In this document: piece by piece, positions 45,680-57,102 of the stretch
How positions within the stretch are numbered: the first letter of the stretch is position 1
How the letters are laid out: the number at the start of each line of letters is the position of its first letter
NCBI RefSeq assembly: GCF_006714895.1
Contig: NZ_VFME01000001.1
Coordinates: 1-64,000, forward strand
Reading direction: 5' to 3'
Source: Gramella sp. Hel_I_59
GTDB taxonomy: Bacteria > Bacteroidota > Bacteroidia > Flavobacteriales > Flavobacteriaceae
DNA: 64,000 nt
Translations under genes and position numbers: made by a program
Notes under the pieces: generated by a model
Databases searched by the model: none
What the model was told of the DNA's origin: nothing
The model's input: only the letters and a program-made list of their open reading frames with translations

Positions 45680-46663
45680 ATGAAAAAATTAGTTTTAGCA
45701 GTTTTCTGTTTATCGATATTCAGTACTCACGCACAGAATATTGGTCACGAAAAAAGTGCTTTTGCACATACATTTTCAATTGTTGCCAGAGATACTGTCA
45801 CCGGTGAAATGGCTGTAGGCGTTCAAAGTCACTGGTTTTCGGTGGGTTCTATAGTTTCCTGGGGCAAATCTGGTGTTGGAGTGGTTGCCACTCAATCCTT
45901 TGTAAATCCGGCCTACGGTCCTCAGGGACTTGAATTAATGGAAAACGGAATGCCAGCAGATATAGCGCTGGCTAAAATGGTAGATGAAGATGAAGGCCAT
46001 GCTTTCCGTCAGGTTGCATTTCTGGATGTAAACGGTAACGTTTCTGCCTATACTGGTGATAAATGCGTTCAGGCTGCGGAAGACATACAGGGTAATAATT
46101 TTTCTGTACAGGCAAATATGATGTTAAATGAGAATGTAGTTCCTGCCATGGCGAATGCCTATGCTACGAATTCAGATCTTCCTTTAGCTGAAAGAGTGGT
46201 TGCTGTGATGCTGGCCGCACAGGAAGCCGGTGGTGATATACGAGGAAAACAATCTGCTGCTCTTATTGTCGTAGGTCCTGAAAAAACCGAAAAAAGCTGG
46301 GAAGATAAAAAGGTGGATCTTAGAGTGGATGATCACGAAAATCCAATCAAGGAACTTGGAAGATTACTGAAGGTGCATCGTGCTTACGAACATATGAATA
46401 AAGGAGACCTTGCTGTAGAAGCCAACGATATGGAAAAAGCACTTGAGGAATATGGTGCTGCAGAAAAAATGTTTCCTGAAAACCTGGAAATGAAATACTG
46501 GAAAGCTGTAGCTCTTGCCAATAGTGGGAGAATGGATGAAGCTAGACCAATTTTCAAAAAAGTTTTTGCTGCAGATGAAAACTGGAAAGAAATGACCACA
46601 AGGTTGCCTGCATCAGGACTACTGAATATTTCAGAAGAAGAATTAGAGACCCTTACTAAATAA
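45680..46663 (+). CDS. DUF1028 family secreted protein with TPR-like C-terminus
   Basis: 327 residues with a signal peptide (MKKLVLAVFCLSIFSTHAQ). The DUF1028 core (about 25-230) shows HTFSIVARD, GEMAVGVQSHWF, VVATQSFVNPAYG and GGDIRGKQSAAL, characteristic of this family of Ntn-hydrolase-like fold. Residues 235-327 form helical TPR-like repeats (AYEHMNKGDLAVEANDMEKA, MKYWKAVALANSGRMDEA), a fusion that suggests protein binding. The family has no established reaction; amidase or peptidase activity is a guess from the fold. Followed 9 bases later by a small lipoprotein, probably co-transcribed. Confidence 0.9.
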   Translation: MKKLVLAVFCLSIFSTHAQNIGHEKSAFAHTFSIVARDTVTGEMAVGVQSHWFSVGSIVSWGKSGVGVVATQSFVNPAYGPQGLELMENGMPADIALAKMVDEDEGHAFRQVAFLDVNGNVSAYTGDKCVQAAEDIQGNNFSVQANMMLNENVVPAMANAYATNSDLPLAERVVAVMLAAQEAGGDIRGKQSAALIVVGPEKTEKSWEDKKVDLRVDDHENPIKELGRLLKVHRAYEHMNKGDLAVEANDMEKALEEYGAAEKMFPENLEMKYWKAVALANSGRMDEARPIFKKVFAADENWKEMTTRLPASGLLNISEEELETLTK

Positions 46664-46672
46664 GATAGCCAT

Positions 46673-47032
46673 ATGATTAAATTGATGAAAATTAGTTTTT
46701 TAAGCCTTCTGTTTATAGCATTCGTTGCTTGTGAAGAAACTAAAAAAGAAGAAGAGAAAACTTCCGAAGAAAAAGAAACCGTTAGCACTGCCAATTCGAT
46801 GAAAACGAATATGGAAGCAGATAGTGAGCTAAAATATAATCCTGCTCATGGCGTAGAAGGTCATCGTTGTGAACTACCGGTAGGTGCTCCTCTTACAAAT
46901 GAGGGAAATACTCCGGCTCAACCTATGACCACAAGTCCTGTTAGAATGCAGAGCGCCACTCCAACGATTAATCCTCCACACGGGCAACCTGGGCATGACT
47001 GTTCAGTAGCAGTGGGTGCTGAGCTCAATTAG
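46673..47032 (+). CDS. Small lipoprotein with a duplicated NPxHG-GHxC-VGA motif
   Basis: 119 residues. The signal sequence ends AFVAC (Cys20 as lipid anchor) followed by an extremely charged Glu/Lys stretch. Two copies of one motif follow: NPAHGVEGHRCELPVGAPL near residue 60 and NPPHGQPGHDCSVAVGAEL at the C-terminus. They share NP-HG--GH-C---VGA. The His, His and Cys could bind a metal or haem in each copy. I recall similar motifs in small Bacteroidota proteins of unknown function. It follows DUF1028 by 9 bases. An ATG four codons in is an alternative start. Confidence 0.7.
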   Translation: MIKLMKISFLSLLFIAFVACEETKKEEEKTSEEKETVSTANSMKTNMEADSELKYNPAHGVEGHRCELPVGAPLTNEGNTPAQPMTTSPVRMQSATPTINPPHGQPGHDCSVAVGAELN

Positions 47033-47077
47033 TTCTAAAATCCGAAATTTTTACACATCCATTTCGACAGAAGTTCT

Positions 47078-48232
47078 ATGATGGACAAGCATCGTAATTT
47101 CTATACCGAAGTCCCGATTAGTGATCTGGCTATTCATGAACTTTTTCGGGACAGAAGCAATTTCCAGGAGGTTCCACCAACATGGCATGTCCTGGTTGCA
47201 GATATTCGGGATTCTACCAAAGCGGTGAACGATGGCAGGCATGAAGAAGTGAACCTTGTGGCTACCGGCTGTGTGATCGCGATACTCAATTTATCCATTT
47301 CTGAAGGGGTCACTGTTCCTTTCTTTTTTGGAGGGGATGGAGCTACATTCTTAATACCTGATAGTCTTACAACTAAAGCTTTATCTGTTCTTGAGAAACA
47401 CAACAGAAACGTTCAGAAGAATTTTAAATTCGAACTTTCATTGGGAACTTATCGCGTAAAAGATCTTTATCGGGATGGGATCGAATTAAAGATAGCCCGA
47501 GTAAGTACTACAGAATCTCTGGTGATCCCAATTATCATGGGTCAGGGATTACTAATTGCTGAAAAGCTTATAAAAGAAAGTCCTAACAGTTTACCTATCG
47601 AGATCGATGAAGTGCCTGTTAATCTATCCGGGATGGATTGTAAATGGGACAAGATCAAACCACCTTTGGAAAACCAGGAAGTTTTAAGCCTTCTTATAGC
47701 CGGATGCGGTGATGCGAACTACCCGGAAGTTTATTCAGATATTCTCGAAAAGCTCAACGAGATCTACGGTTCCACACAGCGCAGAAGACCAATCTCTACA
47801 GACAAGCTTAAAATGTCCACCAGTTTTGACCGTATTAGCAATGATGTAAAGGTTAAGTGGGGTGAAGGTAATATCCCGGAATTTCTAAAAGGAGTATTGA
47901 TTAGCCTGTTCGGGGAGTTTTATCTTAGGAACACCAATCTTGGTAAAACTTATTTAAAGCGTATGGTGGAATTATCTGATAATCTAAGCCTTGATGGCAG
48001 AATTAATACTGTAATTACAGGCAGCGCAGACCAAAGAAAAGAACTTTTCAAATACCTTGATAGTGTTGAAGCACAAGGCCTCATTAAATATGGTTTTCAT
48101 ATTAGTGAAGAAAGTATCATGTCCTGCTATGTTCGCAATATGAAGACAGACGAACATATTCACTTTATAGATGGTGGAAATGGCGGATATACAAAAGCGG
48201 CCAATGTGCTCAAAAAGAAATTGGCAAATTGA
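47078..48232 (+). CDS. DUF3095 family protein, nucleotidyl-cyclase-like
   Basis: 384 residues, no signal peptide. The N-terminal half contains VLVADIRDSTKAV (residues 38-50) and PFFFGGDGATFLIP (81-94), which look like the two metal-binding strands of class III nucleotidyl cyclases (usual patterns FADISGFT and GDGVMAVF). DUF3095 is a family of such cyclase-like proteins without known activity. The second Asp of the usual pair is matched by Asp87, so a metal site is plausible. The C-terminal third is helical and unrecognised. It follows the small lipoprotein by 45 bases. A second messenger role is inference. Confidence 0.85.
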   Translation: MMDKHRNFYTEVPISDLAIHELFRDRSNFQEVPPTWHVLVADIRDSTKAVNDGRHEEVNLVATGCVIAILNLSISEGVTVPFFFGGDGATFLIPDSLTTKALSVLEKHNRNVQKNFKFELSLGTYRVKDLYRDGIELKIARVSTTESLVIPIIMGQGLLIAEKLIKESPNSLPIEIDEVPVNLSGMDCKWDKIKPPLENQEVLSLLIAGCGDANYPEVYSDILEKLNEIYGSTQRRRPISTDKLKMSTSFDRISNDVKVKWGEGNIPEFLKGVLISLFGEFYLRNTNLGKTYLKRMVELSDNLSLDGRINTVITGSADQRKELFKYLDSVEAQGLIKYGFHISEESIMSCYVRNMKTDEHIHFIDGGNGGYTKAANVLKKKLAN

Positions 48233-48256
48233 CCGCTTTAGTAATGTTCTAATTAA

Positions 48257-49813
48257 TTAGTCTTCTTCCAGACCTCCTCTACGAGTAGCATCGCGTGGCT
48301 CTGGCCAGGTCATCTGCTCTCCGGTTCTACGACTTTTTGGTAAGCTAATCTGTTCTCTGGATGTTTTTTCAGGATCTTCACTAGCCATATAAGCAAGTAC
48401 CGCTGTAAGGATCACATTATTTCTAACATCATCAAAAACGATCTTATCATAGGTATCCCTGTTGGTATGCCAGGTGTAATTCCAGTAATCCCAGCTCAAT
48501 GAACTCAGGTTGAATGCTGGTGCTCCAGCCGCAACAAAAGAAGCATAGTCAGATCCTCCTCTTCCTGGAGATCCAGGGAAATTGGTTTCAATATGTGTAG
48601 TTATATCTTCTGGAACTTCGTACAACCAGCGTCCTATATAATCATAGGCATGCAGGAATCCGTTTCCAGAAATATTCACTACCCTTCCAGTTCCGTTATC
48701 CTGGTTAAACAAAGCTTGCGTATTTTCAACGATTTCCGGATGATCTTTTACGAATGCTCTGGATCCATTCAATCCCTGCTCTTCACTACCCCAATGTCCT
48801 ACCAGAATTGTTCTTTTTGGGTTAGGATACAACTTTTTAAGAATTCTCATCGCTTCCATCATTACGATGGTTCCTGTTCCATTATCAGTTGCACCAGTTG
48901 CACCATCCCAGCTATCAAAGTGTGCTGAAAGAATTACATATTCTTCAGGCTTTTCTGAACCTTTAATCTCTGCAATTGTATTGAAAGTTGGAACTTCTCC
49001 CAGCTCCTGAGATTCAGCTACTACTTTAAGTTCAGGTTTATCGCCATATTCTGCTAGTCTGTATAACATCCCGTAATCCTCCAGTGAAATATCAATGGTT
49101 GGAATTTCTTCGGTATATGAAGAGAATACTTTGTTTACTCCAAATCCACGTGACCAGTAAGATGAAATGATCCCAGCTGCTCCTGCTTTTTCCAGTGCCT
49201 GAGGTAATTCTCTTCTGGATAATCCGCTAGCTGAAGTACGTTCTCTCCAAACTTCACTTAAACTATCACGATCCTTTTTCATTTTTTCGAATGACTCTTC
49301 TGTAGCCCATTCTTCCCAGTTATCGTCTGGTCTTCCTGTTGGTTGTGGCATTGAGATCATCACGAATTTCCCTTTAACCGACTTCAATTTATTTACAAAG
49401 TCCATAGAGTCTTTTGCTGCCGGAAGGATAATTACTTCAGCCTGCACTCCTTTTTTGCCGGTAGATGGACTCCAGGCTAGCTGTCGTGCTTCAAGGCTCT
49501 GAATCCTTGGAGAGATAAGATCTACATGCGTGATTCCGCGTTCCCAGCCTTTCCACTTTCCCCATTCTTCATTTCTGGCGTCAATATCCCAGCTCTTATA
49601 TTTATTTACCGCCCAGTCGTTAGCCTGTTTCATTTGAGGCGTTCCAACAAGTCTTGGACCTACAACGTCCAGTAATTCATGCGCAAGATTCTCAAGTTCT
49701 GAATTGCCTTCTGCTTCTTTTACGATCTTCTCCACCATTTCCTGGGTGCTTTGCGCAAATGCAGCCGAAAAGGAGATGAAAAATAAAAAGGCTAAGGATA
49801 ATTTTTTTGTCAT
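48257..49813 (-). CDS. M28-family zinc aminopeptidase/carboxypeptidase Q-like
   Basis: 518 residues with a signal peptide ending AAFAQ (residue 21). The M28 zinc site is complete: His in LSAHFDSWDG, Asp in GATDNGTGT, Glu-Glu in HWGSEEQGLNGS, Asp in NQDNGTGRV and His in YTWHTNRDTYD. A protease-associated (PA)-type insertion lies about residues 115-240. The C-terminus ends with a charged, Arg-rich tail. It would release amino acids from peptides in the periplasm or outside the cell. Neighbouring S9 peptidase on the opposite strand suggests a shared peptide-use function. Confidence 0.93.
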   Translation of the reverse strand: MTKKLSLAFLFFISFSAAFAQSTQEMVEKIVKEAEGNSELENLAHELLDVVGPRLVGTPQMKQANDWAVNKYKSWDIDARNEEWGKWKGWERGITHVDLISPRIQSLEARQLAWSPSTGKKGVQAEVIILPAAKDSMDFVNKLKSVKGKFVMISMPQPTGRPDDNWEEWATEESFEKMKKDRDSLSEVWRERTSASGLSRRELPQALEKAGAAGIISSYWSRGFGVNKVFSSYTEEIPTIDISLEDYGMLYRLAEYGDKPELKVVAESQELGEVPTFNTIAEIKGSEKPEEYVILSAHFDSWDGATGATDNGTGTIVMMEAMRILKKLYPNPKRTILVGHWGSEEQGLNGSRAFVKDHPEIVENTQALFNQDNGTGRVVNISGNGFLHAYDYIGRWLYEVPEDITTHIETNFPGSPGRGGSDYASFVAAGAPAFNLSSLSWDYWNYTWHTNRDTYDKIVFDDVRNNVILTAVLAYMASEDPEKTSREQISLPKSRRTGEQMTWPEPRDATRRGGLEED

Positions 49814-49956
49814 AATGTAAAGATTGGTTGATGTGTTTTACAATATCGTTCTTTTTAGAACAATTGCTCTGAAATTAGACCGCAGTGGTACGAAAACGTT
49901 TAATGCGGAGTTAAAATTTGGCTATATTGGCCTTCCAAAATCGTAAATTTTCACCA

Positions 49957-52326
49957 ATGCTTCAAAGATTCGCGTTTCTCGCCATACTATGCCTATCATT
50001 TTTACAGCTAAATGCCCAGACTTCAGAACTTAGCGTCGAGAAGATCATGCAGGATCCGCAATGGATGGGTAATTTCCCTGATAGAGTTCGATGGGGAATT
50101 CATAGTGAAAATGTCTATTTTCAATACAATCCTGAAGGAAATGCTGTAGACAGTCTTTATAAAATTGAGATAGATAATCCTCAAAAAATCTTAAAGGTTT
50201 CTCCGGAAGAATCTAAAGCAATGATCCCAACTTACGGTGACTTCAGTAGTGACCGAAAGAAAATGCTGTATACAGATGATGGAAAACTTATTATCTATGA
50301 TATGAATGATCGATCCAAAAAGGAATTGATCAGTTTGCCCTTCAGAATAAGTGATCCTGAATTTTCAGCTTCAGAAAATGAAATCCTATTCCAGGCTGAA
50401 GACAATGCATTCTTGTATCATCTCGAAAACGGAACGCTTCAGCAACTTACCAATATCAAATCTGGATCGAAAAAAGCTTCCGCAGATAAGAAATTAGACG
50501 AAAAGGATCAATGGCTTCAGGATGAAAATCTTGATCTTTTACAGGTTGTTAGAGAACGAAAAGAGAACAGGGAAGCATCGAAAAAGTACCGCGAATCTAC
50601 CAGCGATCCTGAAGAATTTACTTTTTACCTGGACAATAAGAACATGAGCAATTTTGTGATCTCGCCAAATGCTAAATATGCTGCATTCAGCCTGATCGAC
50701 CGGGAAAGCGGAAAGAACACGGGTGTTCCTAATTACGTAAATGAAAGTGGTTATACCGAAGATCTTTCTGCCAGAAGCAAGGTTGGAGATCTTAAATATT
50801 CCGCAGAACTGGCACTTTATCAAATTGAGAAGGATACCGTTCTAAAGTTTGATTTCAGCAGTTTACCAGGAATTTCAAAACTACCTGATTATACTGCAGA
50901 CTATCCTGAAAAAGAATGGAAAAAAGAGCCGCGCCCGGTAATTCCATCTTCCATGAAATTTAGTCCTGAAGGAGACAAAGCTGTAGTAAACATACGTTCT
51001 ACAGACAATAAGGACCGCTGGATCGTGGCAGTTGATCTTGAAACCGGAACATTTGAAACGCTCGACCATCAACGTGATGAAGCATGGCTCGCAGGACCGG
51101 GAATTGGTTATACTTATTACGGATATGAAACTATGGGATGGTTGCCAGAAAATAAGCATATTTATTTTCAAACTGAAGAATCAGGTTATTCTCATTTAGT
51201 GATCCTTAATACGAAAACAGGAAAAAAGAAAGATCTTACTCCCGGAAATTATGAAGTTTTTGATCCTATGATCTCGAATGATGGAAAGCACTGGTATTTC
51301 ACTTCTTCGAAAGTTCATGCCGGGGAAAGACATTTTTATAAAATGCCTTTAATGGGCGGTGATATGGAGCAACTTACTTCCATGACCGGGAATAACGATG
51401 TACGATTATCTCCAGATGAATCGCAAATGGCGATCACTTATTCCTATATGAACAAACCGGAAGAACTATTTCTAAAAGAAACCTCAACAACTGCTGAAAC
51501 GATCCAGATAACCGATGGCAGATCTGAAGCCTTTAAAGCCTATGACTGGCGTGAACCTCAACTTATTAAATTTACGGCGCAGGATGGAGCGAAAGTTCCA
51601 GCCAGACTATATCTTCCTGAAGAGGATGTGAAAAATGATGCCGCAATTGTATTTGTACATGGTGCTGGTTATTTGCAAAATGCTCACAAATGGTGGTCCA
51701 GTTATTTTCGCGAATATATGTTCCATAACCTTTTAACTGATCTTGGTTACACCGTTATCGATATCGACTATCGTGGGAGCGCCGGTTATGGAAGGGATTG
51801 GAGAACTGGAATTTACAGGCATATGGGCGGGAAAGACCTAAGTGACCAGGTAGATGGTGCAAATTATCTTATAGAAGAATATGATATCAATCCTGAAAAA
51901 GTGGGTATTTATGGTGGTAGTTATGGCGGATTTATCACCTTGATGGCTTTATTTACTGAAGCTGAAACTTTCCAGGCAGGTGCTGCTTTAAGGTCTGTAA
52001 CAGACTGGGCACACTACAATCATGGTTATACCAGCAATATTCTTAACGAACCTTCCCAGGATCCAATTGCCTACAAACGCTCTTCACCTATTTATTTTGC
52101 TGAAGGACTTGAAGGTGATTTATTGATCGCTCATGGAATGGTAGATGTAAATGTGCATTTTCAGGATGTGGTGAGATTAAGTCAGCGTTTGATCGAATTA
52201 GGTAAAGAGAACTGGGAGCTTGCCGTTTATCCAGTGGAGGACCACGGATTCGTGGAGCCTAGTAGCTGGACTGATGAATACAGAAGAATACTGGAATTAT
52301 TTAATGAAAACCTATTGGAAGAATGA
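49957..52326 (+). CDS. S9-family serine peptidase (dipeptidyl peptidase IV-like)
   Basis: 789 residues from the ATG at 49957 (MLQRFAFLAILC), which gives a proper signal peptide; a TTG 13 codons earlier is less likely. An N-terminal beta-propeller (about 40-520) with WD-like blades is followed by an alpha/beta-hydrolase domain. Catalytic triad: Ser in GIYGGSYGGF, Asp in HGMVDVNV and His in EDHGFVEP. HGAGYLQNAHKWW matches the oxyanion region of S9 enzymes. It cleaves dipeptides or oligopeptides in the periplasm. The stop overlaps the start of the class V aminotransferase-like gene by 4 bases (ATGA). Confidence 0.94.
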   Translation: MLQRFAFLAILCLSFLQLNAQTSELSVEKIMQDPQWMGNFPDRVRWGIHSENVYFQYNPEGNAVDSLYKIEIDNPQKILKVSPEESKAMIPTYGDFSSDRKKMLYTDDGKLIIYDMNDRSKKELISLPFRISDPEFSASENEILFQAEDNAFLYHLENGTLQQLTNIKSGSKKASADKKLDEKDQWLQDENLDLLQVVRERKENREASKKYRESTSDPEEFTFYLDNKNMSNFVISPNAKYAAFSLIDRESGKNTGVPNYVNESGYTEDLSARSKVGDLKYSAELALYQIEKDTVLKFDFSSLPGISKLPDYTADYPEKEWKKEPRPVIPSSMKFSPEGDKAVVNIRSTDNKDRWIVAVDLETGTFETLDHQRDEAWLAGPGIGYTYYGYETMGWLPENKHIYFQTEESGYSHLVILNTKTGKKKDLTPGNYEVFDPMISNDGKHWYFTSSKVHAGERHFYKMPLMGGDMEQLTSMTGNNDVRLSPDESQMAITYSYMNKPEELFLKETSTTAETIQITDGRSEAFKAYDWREPQLIKFTAQDGAKVPARLYLPEEDVKNDAAIVFVHGAGYLQNAHKWWSSYFREYMFHNLLTDLGYTVIDIDYRGSAGYGRDWRTGIYRHMGGKDLSDQVDGANYLIEEYDINPEKVGIYGGSYGGFITLMALFTEAETFQAGAALRSVTDWAHYNHGYTSNILNEPSQDPIAYKRSSPIYFAEGLEGDLLIAHGMVDVNVHFQDVVRLSQRLIELGKENWELAVYPVEDHGFVEPSSWTDEYRRILELFNENLLEE

Positions 52327-53555
52327 TAGATATTAAATTTGTAAGAGAACAATTTCCTGCTCTTGAACGGGATTTCGTTTTTATGGATAATGCTGGAGGA
52401 TCACAGGTTTTAAAGCAGGTCACTGACAAGATCACAGATTACCTGCTTCACTCCAATGTACAACTTGGTGCTTCTTACGCTGTTTCCCAGGAAGCCGGAG
52501 ACAGACTAAAAGCTTCTACGAAAGTTGTTTCAGAGCTTATCAATGCTTCCAGACCTGAGGAGATCGTGATTGGTTCCAGTACGACCATGCTAATGCGAAT
52601 TCTCAGCCTGAGCATTAGTAAGAACTGGCAAAAGGGAGATGAGGTCATTGTGAGTAATACAGACCATGAGGCTAATGTTTCTCCATGGACAGATCTTGAA
52701 AAGTCTGGCTTCAAGTTTAAAATATGGCAGGTAAATCCAGAATCTCTGGAACTTGATACTAAAGATCTTGAAAATTTATTGACAGAAAAGACGAGACTCG
52801 TTGCGGTTACTCACGCCTCCAATGTGCTGGGAACGATCAATCCTGTTAAGCAATACGCTGAAATTGTCCACAAAGCCGGTGCTTTGATCTGTGTAGACGG
52901 TGTCGCCTATGCACCGCATAGAAAAGTTGACGTTCAGGAGCTGGATGCCGACTTCTATACGTTTAGCTGGTACAAGACTTACGGACCACACCTGGCCATG
53001 ATGTATGGTAAATATGATCTACTGAAAGAGCTGGAAAGTATCAACCATTATTTTATAGATAAAGATGCTGTTCCATATAAACTGCAACCCGGAAATTTTA
53101 ATTTCGAACTTACTTATGCGGTTTCCGGAATTACCGATTACTATGCTGAATTGCACGATCATCATTTCGACGGAAAAGATCTTCAGTTTAAGGAAAAATT
53201 GAATAAAACCTACGAGCTTATTTCTGCCCATGAAGAGAAGTTGGCCACAAGACTTCTGGATTATTTGAATTCAGTTTCAGAAATAAAGATCATTGGACTA
53301 CCCAGTGCTGCTGCTGAAAAAAGAGTGCCTACTATTTCATTTGTGCACAACAACTTCCGAAGTAATGAAATTGTAGAGGCAGTAAATCCTCATAATATTG
53401 GGATCAGGTTTGGTGATTTCTATGCTAAAAAATTAATTCAGGACCTTCAGCTGGAAGATAAGAACGGCGTGGTAAGAGTGAGCCTGGTTCATTACAATAC
53501 GCTGGAAGAAGTTGATAAACTAATAGAAGTTTTTAAGACGATCTTTAAGTCTTAA
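52323..53555 (+). CDS. Class V aminotransferase / cysteine desulfurase-like PLP enzyme
   Basis: 410 residues, cytosolic. Typical fold-type I features are visible: DNAGGSQ near the N-terminus, GSSTTMLMR, THASNVLG (phosphate/ring contact), Asp192 in CVDGVAYAPHR and the PLP lysine Lys218 in FSWYKTYGPH. The DxxAYAPH segment is closer to the selenocysteine lyase or isopenicillin-N-epimerase-like branch than to IscS/SufS, and the mobile catalytic Cys loop of IscS is not evident. No SufE or IscU is nearby. Reaction therefore uncertain. Coupled by overlap to the S9 peptidase, and its stop shares TTAA with the convergent barrel gene. Confidence 0.88.
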   Translation: MIDIKFVREQFPALERDFVFMDNAGGSQVLKQVTDKITDYLLHSNVQLGASYAVSQEAGDRLKASTKVVSELINASRPEEIVIGSSTTMLMRILSLSISKNWQKGDEVIVSNTDHEANVSPWTDLEKSGFKFKIWQVNPESLELDTKDLENLLTEKTRLVAVTHASNVLGTINPVKQYAEIVHKAGALICVDGVAYAPHRKVDVQELDADFYTFSWYKTYGPHLAMMYGKYDLLKELESINHYFIDKDAVPYKLQPGNFNFELTYAVSGITDYYAELHDHHFDGKDLQFKEKLNKTYELISAHEEKLATRLLDYLNSVSEIKIIGLPSAAAEKRVPTISFVHNNFRSNEIVEAVNPHNIGIRFGDFYAKKLIQDLQLEDKNGVVRVSLVHYNTLEEVDKLIEVFKTIFKS

Positions 53556-54157
53556 CGGTAATTTCCGAAGACACGATTAAAAGGTACTTTGAATCCCAGT
53601 AAAATGGAATTTCTTCGTACCTGATCCCGTACTACTTCCAGTACCTCTGCCTGTGCGGAGATTTCAAATGTAAATTGGTTACGAACCCGGTATGATACAG
53701 ATAATTTCGCCGGGATCGTGATCACCCGAATGTCTCTCTCCAGCACATTACCGTAATCTGGAGCATTTTGAATAAAAGAAGCTCCAATTCCCGCCCCAAA
53801 AAGTACATTTTCGATCTGGTTGAAGGGATCGAAATTAACATAGGGCATGAAAGTCAACGAGTTGTAATGCTCATTATCACTAAGATCTGAAGCTGAAGTT
53901 CGTTGCCAGTATAACTCGGCTCCAAAACCTGCTTTAGGCAAAAGATAATAGATCGCGTAGATTCCCACCGCGTAGTTAGGCTCAAAACCTGAATTGGTAA
54001 AGCTGTCGCTCTCCCCGCTGTCAAAAACATTTTGAGAAAGATATAAGGAGGTATGGGCATAGCTAATGCTTGGACCCACCTCAAAATCCCGGTATCTCTG
54101 GCTGAAGCAATTTAAACCAATTATAAGGAATAGAATTACGAAGCTATTTTTGTTCAT
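53552..54157 (-). CDS. Outer-membrane beta-barrel protein, paralogue 1
   Basis: 201 residues with a signal peptide (MNKNSFVILFLIIGLNCFSQ). The mature part alternates hydrophobic and polar residues in eight likely strands, with Gly-rich turns (GAELYW, LFGAGIGASFIQ) as in OmpW/OmpA-like small barrels. Strongly related to the neighbouring 54223-54852 gene: shared segments include EVGPS/EIGPM, YYL/YYF-GAELY, SLTFMPYVNF/SITFLPFINL, FGAG-G-SFIQ and RRNS. A tandem duplication is therefore clear. Function unknown. Confidence 0.8.
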   Translation of the reverse strand: MNKNSFVILFLIIGLNCFSQRYRDFEVGPSISYAHTSLYLSQNVFDSGESDSFTNSGFEPNYAVGIYAIYYLLPKAGFGAELYWQRTSASDLSDNEHYNSLTFMPYVNFDPFNQIENVLFGAGIGASFIQNAPDYGNVLERDIRVITIPAKLSVSYRVRNQFTFEISAQAEVLEVVRDQVRRNSILLGFKVPFNRVFGNYR

Positions 54158-54222
54158 TATAATTCAATGTTGCCCTGAAAGATAGGAGCAAGAATTTAGA
54201 TGATTGTAAGATAGAGAACAAA

Positions 54223-54852
54223 TTAAAGATATCTGGCATCAGTGAGAATTCGATTTATCGGAATTTTCACTCCTACGAAGAATGAATTTCTTCTTGCGAG
54301 ATCTTTCACTACTCCCAATATTTCTCCATGGACTCCGGTTTCAAAGGTGATTCTATTCTTAAATCTATAACTTGCTGAAAGTTTTAGCGGTATTGTTATT
54401 TCCCTAATATCTTCAGGATCTACCTCAGGCCCATATTCTGGGATTTCTTGTATAAATGAAACTCCGCCACCAGCTCCAAAATATAGATTTTCAACACTTT
54501 CGATAAAATTTAAATTTATAAAAGGGAGAAATGTAATAGAAGTGTAATAATTCTCACTTTCAAAGTCAGTCGACATTATTTTATCGTAATACAATTCTGC
54601 TCCCAAAGCGATTCTAGATTCGAAATAATACATTCCATATACTCCTCCAGAAAAATTAGTATCATATCCTGAATCTTTCCATTCCTCTTTCACTTCGCCG
54701 GTATTGGTTATGACAAGTTCACCGGTATTTACATAAATAGTTGAATATTCAAGATTAAACATTGGTCCTATCTCAAAATGTCCGCCGCGTCTTTGAGCAA
54801 AAGTTTGAGTAGATAAAAATAAAAAGAGAAGTACGATTAGAGTTCGTAGCAT
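54223..54852 (-). CDS. Outer-membrane beta-barrel protein, paralogue 2
   Basis: 209 residues from the ATG at 54852 (MLRTLIVLLFLF), which gives a signal peptide of the same length as its paralogue; an ATG nine codons upstream is possible. The mature part has the same strand pattern, GAELYY and FGAGGGVSFIQ turns and a C-terminal RRNSFFVGVKIP block. It is the first of two tandem copies, 65 bases from the second. Expected location is the outer membrane. No ligand is indicated. Confidence 0.8.
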   Translation of the reverse strand: MLRTLIVLLFLFLSTQTFAQRRGGHFEIGPMFNLEYSTIYVNTGELVITNTGEVKEEWKDSGYDTNFSGGVYGMYYFESRIALGAELYYDKIMSTDFESENYYTSITFLPFINLNFIESVENLYFGAGGGVSFIQEIPEYGPEVDPEDIREITIPLKLSASYRFKNRITFETGVHGEILGVVKDLARRNSFFVGVKIPINRILTDARYL

Positions 54853-54903
54853 TGTGTTCGGTTGAATTGAAATTTTCATTCTGGTAATGTGCTGAGAAAG
54901 ATA

Positions 54904-57102
<2,199 letters not shown>

